In this document: positions 29,588 to 39,466 of the stretch, in pieces
Layout of the letters: each line of letters begins with the position of its first letter
How positions within the stretch are numbered: position 1 is the stretch's first letter
Made by a program: the position numbers and the translations under genes
Assembly: GCF_002814095.1 (NCBI RefSeq)
Contig: NZ_CP021913.1
Location: 4,160,501 to 4,224,500 of the forward strand
DNA length: 64,000 bases
Direction of reading: 5' to 3'
Source: Sagittula sp. P11
GTDB taxonomy: Bacteria > Pseudomonadota > Alphaproteobacteria > Rhodobacterales > Rhodobacteraceae
The notes under the pieces: generated by a model
Told to the model about the DNA's origin: nothing
The model's database searches: none
What the model saw: the letters and a program-made list of their open reading frames with translations, nothing else

Positions 29588-31129
29588 TCAATACGCGGGC
29601 AGGTGGATCGGGAAGCGGGCCCGGATGGCACGGTCCAGATCGGCGTGGAACCGGGCGGCAGAGGGCACGGACAGGATCATCTCCTTCCTGCGGGTCGCGG
29701 CCTCCTGCAGGCAGGGCTTCTCGCGCTCCTCCCACTCCTTCGGCGACATGCGGTTGCCGAGCGTCGGATAGACGTGGTCCTTCTGCATCCGGCCCAGAGT
29801 CTGGTCGGTGCCGAGGTAGTGGCCCGGACCCTCAAGGCAGACCTCGCGCATCTGATCCAGCGCGAGCGTGTCGTCGTCCACCTCGATCCCGCGCACGCAG
29901 CGCAGCGCCTGACCGATCAGGTCGTCGCCCAGGATCAGGCTCTCGTGGCAGAACCCCAGAAGGGAGGCGTGCATGCCCGCGGCCTCGTAGATCATGTTCA
30001 CGCCCGCCAGCCCGGCCATGACGTTGGAACACATCTGTTCCCACCCGGCCTGCATGTCCGGCAGCTTCGAATCCGAGGCGCCGCCCGCCGATCCGCCGGG
30101 CAGGCCGTAGAACCGGGCCATCTGCCCGCAGCCCGCCGTCAGCAGCGCCTGCTCGCCCGAGCCCACGCTCATCGCCCCGGTCCTGAGGTCCAGCCCGAAG
30201 GGCCATGTCCCGAAGATCGCCGGATGCCCCGGCGCCAGCGCGTTGACGTAGACCACACCGGCAAGGCATTCCGCCACCGACTGCACGATGGCCCCGGCGA
30301 TGGTCGAGGGCGCGGTCGCCCCGGCCATGCCCGCGCTGAGCAGGAGCACGGGCATACCGCCGCGGATGCAGGCCTCCATCGTCTGGCAGCTTTCGGTGGC
30401 AAAGCGCATCGGCGGCACCACGAAACAGTTGGAGTTCGAGACGAAGGGCCGGGCGCGCCACGCCTCTTCTCCGCCCGCGATCAGGTGCAGCAGCTCGAAC
30501 GCAGTGCTCACATGCGAGCGGTCGGAAAAGGAGGTGCCCACGTGCTTTGTCGTGCCCGAGCAGCAGGCGTAGAGCGTGTTGAGGTCCATCTCCAGCGCGT
30601 TGGGAATGTCGCGCGCCACCATGGGGCGCTGCAGGAAATGCAGGTTGTCGAGCACGTCGACGATCCGCGCCGCATCGTGCAGGTCCTGCACCGTGCTTTC
30701 GCGGTAGCTGCGGTCCGCCGGATCGACCATGTGCACGGCAGCGCCGGCGGTGCCGTAGTGCACGCGGCTGCCCGACAGGTCGAGGTCGTGATGCGCCTCG
30801 CGACCGTGCAGCGGGATGTCCCGCGCGGCCCGGGCCAGCATGTCCTCCACCAGCGCCGCAGGGAAGCGCAGGCGACCATCTTCGCCCTGCAGGGCACCCG
30901 CGGCCACCATCGCCTCCACACCGCTCTCCGGCGCGCCTGACAGCCCGATCTCTTCCAGCGCCGTCAGCGCGGTGCGGTGGATGCGCAGCACCTCTGCGTC
31001 GCTCAGGGGATTGTAACGCCCGCCGGTGAGCCCGGCCCGCACCGGCCTGAGATCGTGGGCGAGGGCGGCGGTTCTGGCAGCGACACGGGCACGGCGACCG
31101 CCGCCCCGCCGGGTAAGAGGCGCATTCAT
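29588..31129 (-). CDS. Trimethylamine methyltransferase (MttB) superfamily protein
   Basis: A 513-residue TIM-barrel methyltransferase of the MttB superfamily, which moves a methyl group from a quaternary or tertiary amine to a corrinoid protein. Recognisable parts are the YNPLSDAEVLRIH opening, VHYGTAGAAVHMVDP, FVSNSNCFVVPPM and SSG-type end motifs such as SVGSGEQALLTAGCGQMARFYGLPGG. There is no in-frame UAG, so it belongs to the non-pyrrolysine members, for which glycine betaine, proline betaine and carnitine are known substrates. No corrinoid protein or second methyltransferase is adjacent. It may form an operon with the SMR gene below. Confidence 0.85.
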   Translation of the reverse strand: MNAPLTRRGGGRRARVAARTAALAHDLRPVRAGLTGGRYNPLSDAEVLRIHRTALTALEEIGLSGAPESGVEAMVAAGALQGEDGRLRFPAALVEDMLARAARDIPLHGREAHHDLDLSGSRVHYGTAGAAVHMVDPADRSYRESTVQDLHDAARIVDVLDNLHFLQRPMVARDIPNALEMDLNTLYACCSGTTKHVGTSFSDRSHVSTAFELLHLIAGGEEAWRARPFVSNSNCFVVPPMRFATESCQTMEACIRGGMPVLLLSAGMAGATAPSTIAGAIVQSVAECLAGVVYVNALAPGHPAIFGTWPFGLDLRTGAMSVGSGEQALLTAGCGQMARFYGLPGGSAGGASDSKLPDMQAGWEQMCSNVMAGLAGVNMIYEAAGMHASLLGFCHESLILGDDLIGQALRCVRGIEVDDDTLALDQMREVCLEGPGHYLGTDQTLGRMQKDHVYPTLGNRMSPKEWEEREKPCLQEAATRRKEMILSVPSAARFHADLDRAIRARFPIHLPAY

Positions 31130-31352
31130 CTCGATAGGTCTCCGTCTGCCTGATCGGGTGATGTCATGCCGCGATGCTGGCGGCTGGCGCGCCGCGCCGT
31201 CTGCGCCGAATGCGACATGGGGTCGTTTTCGTCAGCGCCCGCGGTGCGGGTTGCGACAATTGGACGGAAATTGAATGAGGCGCCTTTACCGACTGGTAGG
31301 TGTTGGGGCGTAGCGTGCGCTCCACCTGACACAGATACCGGAGACTCCCCCC

Positions 31353-31922
31353 ATGCGCGCAGCACTCTTCACCGCCATGCTCGGCCTTTCGGCCACCATG
31401 GTCTTCGCGGCCGAACCCGAGGCCAACGTGAAGGCCTTCCTCGACACCCACATCGCGCCCTGGGCGCAGGACCCCGCCATCCTTTCGGCGGTCGCGAAAC
31501 AGAATGCCCAGACCGCAGGCTACGACGCCGCCACCATCGAGGAGATGGACCAGAAATGGCGGGCCGAGGTCGGCACCGGCGCCTCCGAACTGGTCGACGG
31601 CGTTCTGATGAACCCCGCATCCGACCTTCTGCGGTCGCGGGTCGAGGGGTCCGGCGGGATGATGACGGAGGTGATCGTCATGGATGCCCTCGGCCTGAAC
31701 GTCGCCGCCTCGCAGGCGACCTCCGACTACTGGCAGGGCGACGAGGACAAGTACCAGCAGACCTACAGCGTCGGTCCCCGCGCGGTGCATGTCTCTGAGA
31801 TCGAGTTCGACGAATCGAGCCAGACCTACCAGGTGCAGATCTCCATCACCCTCAACGACCCGGCCACAGGCGCCCCCATCGGCGCGATGACGGTGGGCAT
31901 CGATGCCGAAGCGTTGATGTAA
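31353..31922 (+). CDS. Exported Cache/PDC-like sensor-domain protein
   Basis: 189 residues. A signal peptide (MRAALFTAMLGLSATMVFA) is followed by about 170 residues with no membrane anchor. The central segment (MDALGLNVAASQATSDYWQGDEDKY) and the later strands (VSEIEFDESSQTYQVQISITL, then GAPIGAMTVGIDAEAL) look like a PDC/Cache ligand-binding fold, normally found as the outer part of chemoreceptors and kinases. Here it is free in the periplasm and encoded 78 bases before a chemoreceptor on the same strand, so it may act as its detached ligand-binding partner. GGAG precedes the ATG. Confidence 0.75.
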   Translation: MRAALFTAMLGLSATMVFAAEPEANVKAFLDTHIAPWAQDPAILSAVAKQNAQTAGYDAATIEEMDQKWRAEVGTGASELVDGVLMNPASDLLRSRVEGSGGMMTEVIVMDALGLNVAASQATSDYWQGDEDKYQQTYSVGPRAVHVSEIEFDESSQTYQVQISITLNDPATGAPIGAMTVGIDAEALM

Positions 31923-32000
31923 GCGCCGATGAGTTGCACTGCCGCGCGGGGGGCGAACCCGCCGCGCGGAAAAATCGGGAAAAAACCTGAAAGAAATCCG

Positions 32001-33734
32001 ATGTCCGAGCAAACGACTTCAGACGGCCCGCGGGCCGGCGCCCGCCACTCCATCTTCATCCGCTGCGCCGCGATCATGGCCCTGACCACGATCGTCGTCG
32101 CGGGCGTGCTGTCCGGCGGTGCCATGCAGTTGCTCGAGCGGATGGCCGTCGCAGACGTGAACCTCCAGGGGGAACGCGCCGCCGACAAGGCCGCGGAGGA
32201 TCTTGCCAAACCCCTGCGCTTCAACGTGACCGACAAGATCGAGGAAGCGGTCGCCCACGCCTTCAGCAGCGTCGGCGCAAGCGGGGGCGCCGCCGTGGTG
32301 ATCGGGGCCGAAGGGGACGTCGTGCTGGCGCTCGGCGACGCGGACGACATGGGGCAGGTCGGCGAGATAGCGCAGGAGGTCATGTCTTCCGGAACGGCGG
32401 TCTCGGCGGACGGCGGGCGCGTGCGGGCGGTGCCGGTCCTCGCCGGTGAAGACGGTCCGGTGATCGGCGTCTTCGGTTTCACCGTCTCCTACGACGCGAA
32501 GATGAAGGAGGTCTGGAACCGGGTCCGCTGGATCTTCGTACTGGCCGCCGTGACCTTCGCCTTGATGATGTCGCTGACGCTTTACCTGTTGTCCCGGACC
32601 CTTGGCCGCCCGCTGAAGTCGCTGGCCGCGGCGGTGTCCGATGTGGCGCAGGGCAATTACGACACGCAGCACGGCATGAGCGCCCGCAAGGACGAGATCG
32701 GCGGCATCGCCCGCAACCTTGACACCCTGCTGGAGGTGCTGCGCGCCGGTCGCGCGGCCGAGGAACGCCGCGCACAGACGCTCGCCGCGCAGATCCGCGT
32801 GGTGGAAGAACTGGGGCAGGCGCTGGACAGCCTCGCCAGCGGGGTGCTGCACCGCCGGATCGAGGTGGAGTTCCCCGACGAATACAGGTCGCTGCGCGAC
32901 AACTACAACCGCGCGGTCGACCATCTGCGCAAGGTCGTCGAAGAGGTGAAGGAAGGCGCGAAAAGCATCCTCGGCAGCTCGGACCAGATCGCCTCTGCCT
33001 CCGGCGAACTGTCGCGCCGGACGGAAACCCAGGCCGCGACGCTCGAACAAAGCGCCGCAGCGATGGAGGAGATGCTGAACAGCGTGCGCTCCGCCGCGAA
33101 GAATGCAGCGGACGCCAACACCACCGTGCACAGTACCCGCGAGATCGCCGAACGCAACGGCGAGGTGATGAAATCCGCCGTCGATGCCATGGGCGAGATC
33201 GAGAAAAGCTCTGACCGGATCTCGGAGATCACGACCGTCATCGACGACATCGCCTTCCAGACGAACCTCCTTGCGCTGAACGCAGGGGTGGAGGCGGCGC
33301 GCGCCGGGGACTCGGGCAAGGGCTTTGCCGTGGTCGCCTCCGAGGTGCGCGGTCTGGCCCAGCGAAGCGCGGAGGCCGCGCAGCAGATCAAGGACCTGAT
33401 CCAGGGCTCGGGCGAACGCGTGCGCGACGGCGTGCGGCTGGTGGAGGCGGCGGGCAACGCCCTGCAGGACGTTCTCGACAAGGTGGCAGACGTGTCCCGG
33501 ATGGTGGAAGGCATCGCCTCAAGCGCGGGCGATCAGGCGCAGGGCCTGAACGAAATCAATACCGGCATCGCCAATCTGGACCGGGTGACCCAGCAGAACG
33601 CCGCCATGGTCGAAGAGTCCACCGCCGCCGCGCAGATGCTTCAGGGCGACGCCGACAGCCTGAACGACCTCGTCTCCCGCTTCTCCACCCGCCCGGCGCA
33701 AGCGGTCGAGAAGCGAATTGACAAGGCGGCCTGA
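32001..33734 (+). CDS. Methyl-accepting chemotaxis protein
   Basis: 577 residues: membrane helix one at about 20-42, a periplasmic segment of roughly 130 residues without an obvious Cache motif, helix two at about 172-196, a HAMP domain, a second HAMP-like stretch around 275-325, then the signalling domain with the hairpin tip [22 protein letters not shown]. There is no CheR-docking pentapeptide at the C-terminus. The receptor controls CheA activity with the Che genes elsewhere. The upstream gene encodes a periplasmic Cache-like protein. The ATG at 32001 was chosen over 31929 because it directly precedes the basic run and helix one. Confidence 0.92.
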   Translation: MSEQTTSDGPRAGARHSIFIRCAAIMALTTIVVAGVLSGGAMQLLERMAVADVNLQGERAADKAAEDLAKPLRFNVTDKIEEAVAHAFSSVGASGGAAVVIGAEGDVVLALGDADDMGQVGEIAQEVMSSGTAVSADGGRVRAVPVLAGEDGPVIGVFGFTVSYDAKMKEVWNRVRWIFVLAAVTFALMMSLTLYLLSRTLGRPLKSLAAAVSDVAQGNYDTQHGMSARKDEIGGIARNLDTLLEVLRAGRAAEERRAQTLAAQIRVVEELGQALDSLASGVLHRRIEVEFPDEYRSLRDNYNRAVDHLRKVVEEVKEGAKSILGSSDQIASASGELSRRTETQAATLEQSAAAMEEMLNSVRSAAKNAADANTTVHSTREIAERNGEVMKSAVDAMGEIEKSSDRISEITTVIDDIAFQTNLLALNAGVEAARAGDSGKGFAVVASEVRGLAQRSAEAAQQIKDLIQGSGERVRDGVRLVEAAGNALQDVLDKVADVSRMVEGIASSAGDQAQGLNEINTGIANLDRVTQQNAAMVEESTAAAQMLQGDADSLNDLVSRFSTRPAQAVEKRIDKAA

Positions 33735-33764
33735 AGGGGCGGCAGGTCGCGCTGCCCCTTCTTC
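33734..33764 (+). terminator. Terminator after the chemoreceptor gene
   Basis: AAGGGGC at 33734-33740 and GCCCCTT at 33754-33760 pair around an internal GC-rich loop and run into CTTC. The left arm starts at the last base of the stop codon. Confidence 0.6.
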
Positions 33765-33850
33765 ACAACGTTGGGCCGTTTGGCAGATTGTCGATCAGGA
33801 GGACAGGCGCGCGCCGCAATTGTCGAAGGCCACCTGACCGGTCAAAGCGG

Positions 33851-36800
33851 TCAGAGGCCCCGCTCTTCAAGCGCCTGTGCGATATCGCCGCGCACTTGGT
33901 CCACCGCCGCGTCCTTCACCGGCCCGAAGCCACGGATCTCCATGACCCTGGCGGCGATGCCAGCCCGGTCTTCGACGTTGTCGCGGGTCAGCCCGGTGGT
34001 GAGCCTGTCCAGAAGCGCAGTGTACTCCCCGATCAGGGCGCGCTCCCTGCGCCGTTCGCGCGTATACCCGAAGGGATCGAGCGCCGTGCCGCGCAGCCGT
34101 TTCATGCGGGCCAGCTGACGGAACACCGGGCCGATCCACGGCCCGAAGCTGCGCTTCAGCGGCCGCCCCCGCGCGTCCTTGCCCGGCAGCATCGGCGGTG
34201 CAAGGTGATGCTTCACGACGAAGTCGCCCTCGAAGCGATCCTTCAGCCCTTCGGCAAACCCTGTCTGGCTGTGCAGCCGCGCGACCTCGTATTCGTCCTT
34301 GTAGGACATGAGCTTGAACAGCCCCTTCGCGGCGGCTTCCGTCAGCGGGCCGGGCGCACCGGTCGCCGCCACCTCCGCCGCGCGCACCCGGTCGATCACG
34401 GTGCGATAGCGGTCCGCCCAGGCGCTGTCCTGATATTCCGTCAGGAAGGCAGCGCGGCGGTCGATCGTCTCGTCCAGCGTCATCACCGGCGCGGCGGTCA
34501 GCCCGGCAGCGGCCTCCGCCTCTGCCCGGTCGGTCATCACGATCCGCCCCCAGGCGAAGGCGCGCTTGTTGAGGTCGGGCTTCACGCCGTTCAGTTCGAT
34601 GGCGCGCATCAGGGCATCGTACGACAGGGGGACGAGGCCCGCCTGCCAGGCCGCGCCCAGCATCATCACGTTGGCAAAGACGGTATCGCCCAGAAGCGCC
34701 TCTGACAGGGCGTTGGCATCGAGCGTCTTCAGATGCGCCGCGTCGACACCCCCGGCAATCGCCGCCAGACGCTGCCCGGCGTTCAGGTCCGCGTCGCGGT
34801 TCCGGACGAGGTCGCCCGTCGGCATGACGGCGGTGTTCACCACCGCCCGGGTGCCCGCGTGGAAAGTCTGCGAGGCCTTGGGGGAAGAGCTGACCACAAT
34901 GTCGCAACCGATCAGCGCGTCGGCGGAGGCGGGCTCCACCCGCACCTGGTTCACCGCCTCGGGCTCCTTTGCCATGCGGATGTAGCTGATGACCGGGCCG
35001 AATTTCTGCGCAAACCCCATGAAGTCCAGCACCGATGCGCCCTTGCCTTCGAGGTTGGCGGCCATGGCGATCACCTGTCCGACCGTGACCACGCCCGTCC
35101 CGCCCACGCCGGTGACGACGATGTCCCAGGGCCGGTCCAGCGCGGGCCCCACCGGCTCCGTCAGCCTTTGCGACAGCCGGTCGAAGGCCGCGTCGCCCGC
35201 GCCCTTGCCGCGCTTCAGCGTCGCGCCCTCCACCGTGACGAAGCTGGGGCAGAAGCCGTTCAGGCAGGTGAAATCCTTGTTGCAGGTGTTGAGGTTGATC
35301 TTGCGCTTGCGGCCGAATTCCGTCTCCAGCGGCTCCACGCTCAGGCAGTTGCTTTCCACCGAACAGTCGCCGCAGCCCTCGCAGACCAGCGGGTTGATGA
35401 CGGCGTAGCGCTTCGGATCCTCCATCAGGCCACGCTTGCGCAGGCGGCGTTTCTCCGTGGCGCAGGTCTGCTGGTAGATCAGGACGGTGGTGCCGGGGAT
35501 CTCGCGAAGATCGCGCTGGACGCGGTCCAGATCGCGTCGGTGGAAGGCGGTGACACCGGGAACCCGGGGCAGGCCGTCGGGCGCGTCGCTTACCATGACG
35601 ACCTTCTTCGCGCCTTCGGCCAGCACCGACCGGGCAATCGCCTCGACCGAGATCGGCCCGTCCACCTGCTGCCCGCCGGTCATCGCCACGGCGTCGTTGA
35701 ACAGGATCTTGAAGGTGATGTTGGTGCCCGCGGCAATCGCCTGGCGAATGGCCAGCGACCCGGAGTGGTAATAGGTCCCTTCGCCGAGGTTCTGGAACAC
35801 GTGCCGGTTGCCGTTGAACTTCGACCGCGCCACCCAGTTCACACCTTCGCCGCCCATCTGGATCAGCGAGGTGGTGTTGCGCCCCATCCACGAGGCCATG
35901 AAGTGACAGCCGATCCCGGCAAAGGCCTGCGACCCCTCGGGCACCTTGGTGGAGGTGTTGTGCGGACAGCCCGAACAGAAATACGGCGTGCGGGTCGCAC
36001 CAGCGACATGGATCGGCTGCGGCGCGTCGGTCACATGGGCCGCGCGATCCCGCAGATCGACGATGCCGTTGCGTTCCAGCCGGTCGGCGATGTGCCGGGC
36101 CAGCATCACCGGGCCAAGCTCCTGCGTCCAGGGAATCAGGCGCTGGCCGGTCTCGTCGCGTTTGCCCACCATGCGGCGCGGTTTGCGTCCGGGGAAATCG
36201 TAGAAATACTCCTTGAGCTGGCTTTCGATGATGCCGCGCTTCTCCTCGACCACCAGCAGCTCGTCCTTCTCGTGGGCGAACTCCAGCGCGCCGTCATGTT
36301 CCAGCGGCCAGACCATGCCGACCTTGTAGAGGTCGATGCCAAGCTCCGCCGCGCGCGTCCGGTCGATCCCCAGCAGGCGCAGCGCCTCCAGCACGTCCAG
36401 ATGTGCCTTGCCGGTGGTGACGATGCCGAAGCGGGCAGGGTGGCCCCATTCGGCGCGGTCGATGGGATTGGCGCGGGCAAAGGCCATCACGGCGTTTTTC
36501 TTGTGCTCCAGCCGCGCCTCGATCTGCGGGCCGGGCAGGTCGGGCCAGCGGTAGTGCAGGCCGTCGGCAGTCGGCGTGAAGTCGGGCGTGAGAAATGTCC
36601 GGTCCGGCGCCAGCTCGAACGACATGCCGGATTCCACGGTTTCGGAGATCGCCTTGAAGCCGACCCACATCCCCGAGAAGCGCGACAGCGCATAGCCCCA
36701 TTCGGCGAAGGGCAGGAACTCCGCCACGTTGGCGGGGTTCAGCGTCGGCATGAAGAAGTTCATGAAGGCCACGTCGGACTGGTGCGACATCGACGAGGAC

Positions 36801-37267
36801 ACGCAGCCGTGGTCGTCGCCCGCCACCACCAGCACCCCGCCGTGGGGCGAGGACCCGTAGGCGTTGCCGTGCTTCAGCGCGTCGCCCGCCCGGTCCACCC
36901 CCGGCCCCTTGCCGTACCAGAGGCCGAAGACGGCGCGGCATTCCTTGTCGGGATCGGTCTCCACCTGCTGGGTGCCGATCATCTGCGTCGCGCCGAATTC
37001 CTCGTTTACCGCGGGCAGGAAGGTCACGCCCGCCTCGCGCACGATGTCGGCGTTTCGCCCGATCTCGAGGTCGATGCCCCCCACCGGCGAGCCGCGATAG
37101 CCGGAGATATACCCCCGCGTGTCGAGCCCGCGCGCCCGGTCGCGCCGCGCCTGGTCCAGCGCAATGCGCACGATGGCCTGCGTCCCGGTCATGAACACCC
37201 GGCCTTCGGTGCGTGTGTAGCGGTCGCTCAGCGCGTAATCCTTCAGGATCGGCGTCTGGTCTGTCAT
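33851..37267 (-). CDS. Indolepyruvate ferredoxin oxidoreductase, fused form
   Basis: 1138 residues, the fused alpha-beta form common in Proteobacteria. It decarboxylates aryl 2-oxoacids from aromatic amino acid breakdown to aryl-acyl-CoA with ferredoxin reduction. The order is a PFOR-like N-terminal domain, a thiamine-diphosphate domain with CSGCPHNTS and the EGVNWVARSKF region, iron-sulfur cysteines in CEGCGDCSVESNCLS and CNKDFTCLNGFCPSF, then a gamma-type domain with GVGGTGVVTVGQVI. The start at 37265-37267 follows GGAGG; an upstream ATG (37318) adds seventeen residues unlike the family. It is divergent from an Lrp-type regulator, which probably controls it. Confidence 0.92.
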   Translation of the reverse strand: MTDQTPILKDYALSDRYTRTEGRVFMTGTQAIVRIALDQARRDRARGLDTRGYISGYRGSPVGGIDLEIGRNADIVREAGVTFLPAVNEEFGATQMIGTQQVETDPDKECRAVFGLWYGKGPGVDRAGDALKHGNAYGSSPHGGVLVVAGDDHGCVSSSMSHQSDVAFMNFFMPTLNPANVAEFLPFAEWGYALSRFSGMWVGFKAISETVESGMSFELAPDRTFLTPDFTPTADGLHYRWPDLPGPQIEARLEHKKNAVMAFARANPIDRAEWGHPARFGIVTTGKAHLDVLEALRLLGIDRTRAAELGIDLYKVGMVWPLEHDGALEFAHEKDELLVVEEKRGIIESQLKEYFYDFPGRKPRRMVGKRDETGQRLIPWTQELGPVMLARHIADRLERNGIVDLRDRAAHVTDAPQPIHVAGATRTPYFCSGCPHNTSTKVPEGSQAFAGIGCHFMASWMGRNTTSLIQMGGEGVNWVARSKFNGNRHVFQNLGEGTYYHSGSLAIRQAIAAGTNITFKILFNDAVAMTGGQQVDGPISVEAIARSVLAEGAKKVVMVSDAPDGLPRVPGVTAFHRRDLDRVQRDLREIPGTTVLIYQQTCATEKRRLRKRGLMEDPKRYAVINPLVCEGCGDCSVESNCLSVEPLETEFGRKRKINLNTCNKDFTCLNGFCPSFVTVEGATLKRGKGAGDAAFDRLSQRLTEPVGPALDRPWDIVVTGVGGTGVVTVGQVIAMAANLEGKGASVLDFMGFAQKFGPVISYIRMAKEPEAVNQVRVEPASADALIGCDIVVSSSPKASQTFHAGTRAVVNTAVMPTGDLVRNRDADLNAGQRLAAIAGGVDAAHLKTLDANALSEALLGDTVFANVMMLGAAWQAGLVPLSYDALMRAIELNGVKPDLNKRAFAWGRIVMTDRAEAEAAAGLTAAPVMTLDETIDRRAAFLTEYQDSAWADRYRTVIDRVRAAEVAATGAPGPLTEAAAKGLFKLMSYKDEYEVARLHSQTGFAEGLKDRFEGDFVVKHHLAPPMLPGKDARGRPLKRSFGPWIGPVFRQLARMKRLRGTALDPFGYTRERRRERALIGEYTALLDRLTTGLTRDNVEDRAGIAARVMEIRGFGPVKDAAVDQVRGDIAQALEERGL

Positions 37268-37394
37268 CGGTCTCCTCCCGGTGCGGACATGTGTCGCTTG
37301 GCCCCGATGATACGGCATTTCGGGTGAAAAGGGCTTTCAACGACGTCCCAGGCAGGGTCCAATGTGAGTGATTCCTTTCAGAAGGGGCGCCCAG

Positions 37395-37865
37395 ATGAAC
37401 GATCTCGATCCGCTATCGCCGGTAGAGGCCAAACTGCTTTCGATGCTCCAGCGCGACGCCTCGCTCTCCGTGGCGGAACTGGCCGAGGCGGCGAACAGCT
37501 CTGCCGCGACGGTCTGGCGCCGCATCCGCAGCCTGGAGGAACGCGGCGTGATCGGCCCGCCGGTGCGGCTGGTCGATCCGGCAAAGGTCGGGCGCGGCAT
37601 GGATGTCTACTGCCAGGTGCGGATGAAGTCGCAGGACGCGCAGGCGCGGGCGGCTTTCCAGCAGGCGGTCGACGACGAACCCGCGATCATGGAGGTCTAC
37701 TCGGTCACCGGCGAGTGGGACTACATGCTGCACATGGTCGTGCGCGACATCGCCGATTTCGAGGACATCCTGATGCGGCGCCTGCTCGAACTGGACTGCG
37801 TGGCGGGCACATCCACCATCTTCGCCCTGCGCCGGATAAAACACACGCGGCAGGTGCCGGTGTGA
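37395..37865 (+). CDS. Lrp/AsnC family transcriptional regulator
   Basis: 156 residues. The N-terminal winged helix is clear (AKLLSMLQRDASLSVAELAEA, then ATVWRRIRSLEERGVI), followed by the RAM ligand-binding domain with EVYSVTGEWDYMLHMVV and the conserved FEDILMRRLLELDCVAGT. The family senses amino acids and acts as octamers. It is divergent from the indolepyruvate oxidoreductase with 127 bases between starts, a typical local-regulator arrangement, so an aromatic amino acid or its oxoacid is the likely signal. The ATG at 37395 follows a weak AAGGGG site. Confidence 0.9.
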   Translation: MNDLDPLSPVEAKLLSMLQRDASLSVAELAEAANSSAATVWRRIRSLEERGVIGPPVRLVDPAKVGRGMDVYCQVRMKSQDAQARAAFQQAVDDEPAIMEVYSVTGEWDYMLHMVVRDIADFEDILMRRLLELDCVAGTSTIFALRRIKHTRQVPV

Positions 37866-37940
37866 CGGCGGCGGGGCCTCGCGACAGGACCATCCGCTAT
37901 ACAGAGCGTCTTTCCGCAAGGCAGGCTTGACCGGGGGAAA

Positions 37941-37972
37941 GCTGCGGCCCTGATCCGTGACAGGGCCGCAGC
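37941..37972. terminator. Bidirectional terminator between lrp-like and PQQ-type genes
   Basis: GCTGCGGCCCTG at 37941-37952 and CAGGGCCGCAGC at 37961-37972 form a perfect 12-bp stem between convergent genes. On the minus strand TTTCCCCC follows it. Confidence 0.75.
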
Positions 37973-38017
37973 ATCTATGTCGGGCGCTTCGGTGAATGCA
38001 GGCGCCCGCAACGGCGC

Positions 38018-39310
38018 TCAGGAGGCCGCCGTCACCCGCCAGATCACGTCGCCCACGTCATCCGCCATCAGCAGCGACTCGCCGTCCGGTCCCAGCGTCA
38101 CCCCGACAGGCCGTCCGTAGGCCAGCTTCTCGTCCTCCGACAGGAAACCCGACAGGATGTCCCGCGCCGGGCCGCTCGGCTTGCCGCCCTCGAAAGGGAT
38201 GAAGATCAGCCGGTAGCCGCTCAGCTTCGAGCGGTTCCACGATCCGTGCTGGCCGATCACCATGCCCGCGCCGAAACCGGGCAGGGTGCCTTCGGGCATC
38301 CAGCAGAGCCCCAGCGACGCCGTGTGCCCGCCAAGCGCGTAGTCCGGCGTGATCGCCTGCGCGACCATCTCCGGGTCCTGCGCGACGCGGTCGTCCACCG
38401 TCTTGCCCCAGTAGCAATAGGGCCAGCCGTAGAACCCGCCGTCCTGAACGGAGGTCAGGTAATCCGGCGGCGTCTCGTCGCCGAGGCCGTCGCGCTCGTT
38501 CACCACGGTCCAGAGCTTGCCGGTCACCGGCTCCCACGCCATGCCGACCGCGTTGCGCAGGCCGGAGGCGAAGATGCGCGCCGCGCCCGTGGCCACGTCC
38601 AGTTCCCAGATCGCCGCGCGGCCTTCCTCGGCCGCCATGCCCTGGTCGCCGATGTTCGACAGCGACCCGACCCCGGCATAGATCTTCGTCCCGTCGGGCG
38701 AGACGATCAGGCTCCGCGTCCAGTGGCCGTGCGGCTTGAAATCGACCAGCTTCTCTCCGTCGCCGGACAGCGCCTCGTCTCCGTCGGCGTAGTCGAAGAC
38801 CTTTATCCCGTCCGTGTTGCCGAGGTAGAAGCGGTTGCCCACCAGCGCCATGCCGAAAGGCTGGTTCTGGTTTTCGACAAAGACCTTGCGGATCTCCGCC
38901 ACGCCGTCGCCGTCCGCGTCGCGCCACAGGGTGACGCGGTTGGCGCTCTTGCCGATGGCCTTGACCCGGCGCATCGTCGCCTGCGCGGCGTGATCCATCA
39001 GCGTCTTCGGCGGCCCGGCCTGTTCCTTCGACTCCGCCACCAGCACGTCGCCGTTCGGCAGCACCTCGATCCAGCGCGGATGGTCGAGCCCGCTGGCAAA
39101 GGCGTTGACCTTGAGCCCGGGCGCGCAGGTCGGCAGTCGGCCGTCCTTCCAGCCTTCGGCAACCGGCATCTTCAGCGTCATGATGCCCTGCGCACGGGCC
39201 TCGGGAATGTCGGGCTTTGCGCCAAAGGCCTGATGTGCCGGCGATCCCATGCGCCGCACGTATGCGACGGTGCCGCCCACCAGGGCGGTTGCTTTTGCGA
39301 TAAGCTCCAT
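38018..39310 (-). CDS. Soluble sorbosone dehydrogenase-like beta-propeller protein
   Basis: 430 residues with the six-bladed beta-propeller pattern of the PQQ-dependent sugar/sorbosone dehydrogenase family: FASGLDHPRWIEVLPNGDVLVAE, GNRFYLGNTDGIKVF, ASGLRNAVGMAWEP and a late IGQHGSWNRSKLSGYRL segment, which holds the conserved catalytic-type His. The N-terminus has a short hydrophobic stretch but no convincing cleavable signal, so location is uncertain. PQQ binding and substrate are not proven. A good GAGAGG site precedes the ATG. It follows htpX on the same strand with a gap of 156 bases. Confidence 0.83.
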   Translation of the reverse strand: MELIAKATALVGGTVAYVRRMGSPAHQAFGAKPDIPEARAQGIMTLKMPVAEGWKDGRLPTCAPGLKVNAFASGLDHPRWIEVLPNGDVLVAESKEQAGPPKTLMDHAAQATMRRVKAIGKSANRVTLWRDADGDGVAEIRKVFVENQNQPFGMALVGNRFYLGNTDGIKVFDYADGDEALSGDGEKLVDFKPHGHWTRSLIVSPDGTKIYAGVGSLSNIGDQGMAAEEGRAAIWELDVATGAARIFASGLRNAVGMAWEPVTGKLWTVVNERDGLGDETPPDYLTSVQDGGFYGWPYCYWGKTVDDRVAQDPEMVAQAITPDYALGGHTASLGLCWMPEGTLPGFGAGMVIGQHGSWNRSKLSGYRLIFIPFEGGKPSGPARDILSGFLSEDEKLAYGRPVGVTLGPDGESLLMADDVGDVIWRVTAAS

Positions 39311-39466
39311 GTGTACCTCTCTGTTTGACCGGCACCTTATCCAACGGCGTGGGCGAGCGATACCTGCCTTGTCCGCTCAGAAGGTCAGGCGGACGCAAAG
39401 CGGTGGCATCAGGGCGGGGCCATTCGCCCGACGGCAAGGCGTCGCCGCAGTCGCCTCTCCGGACCC

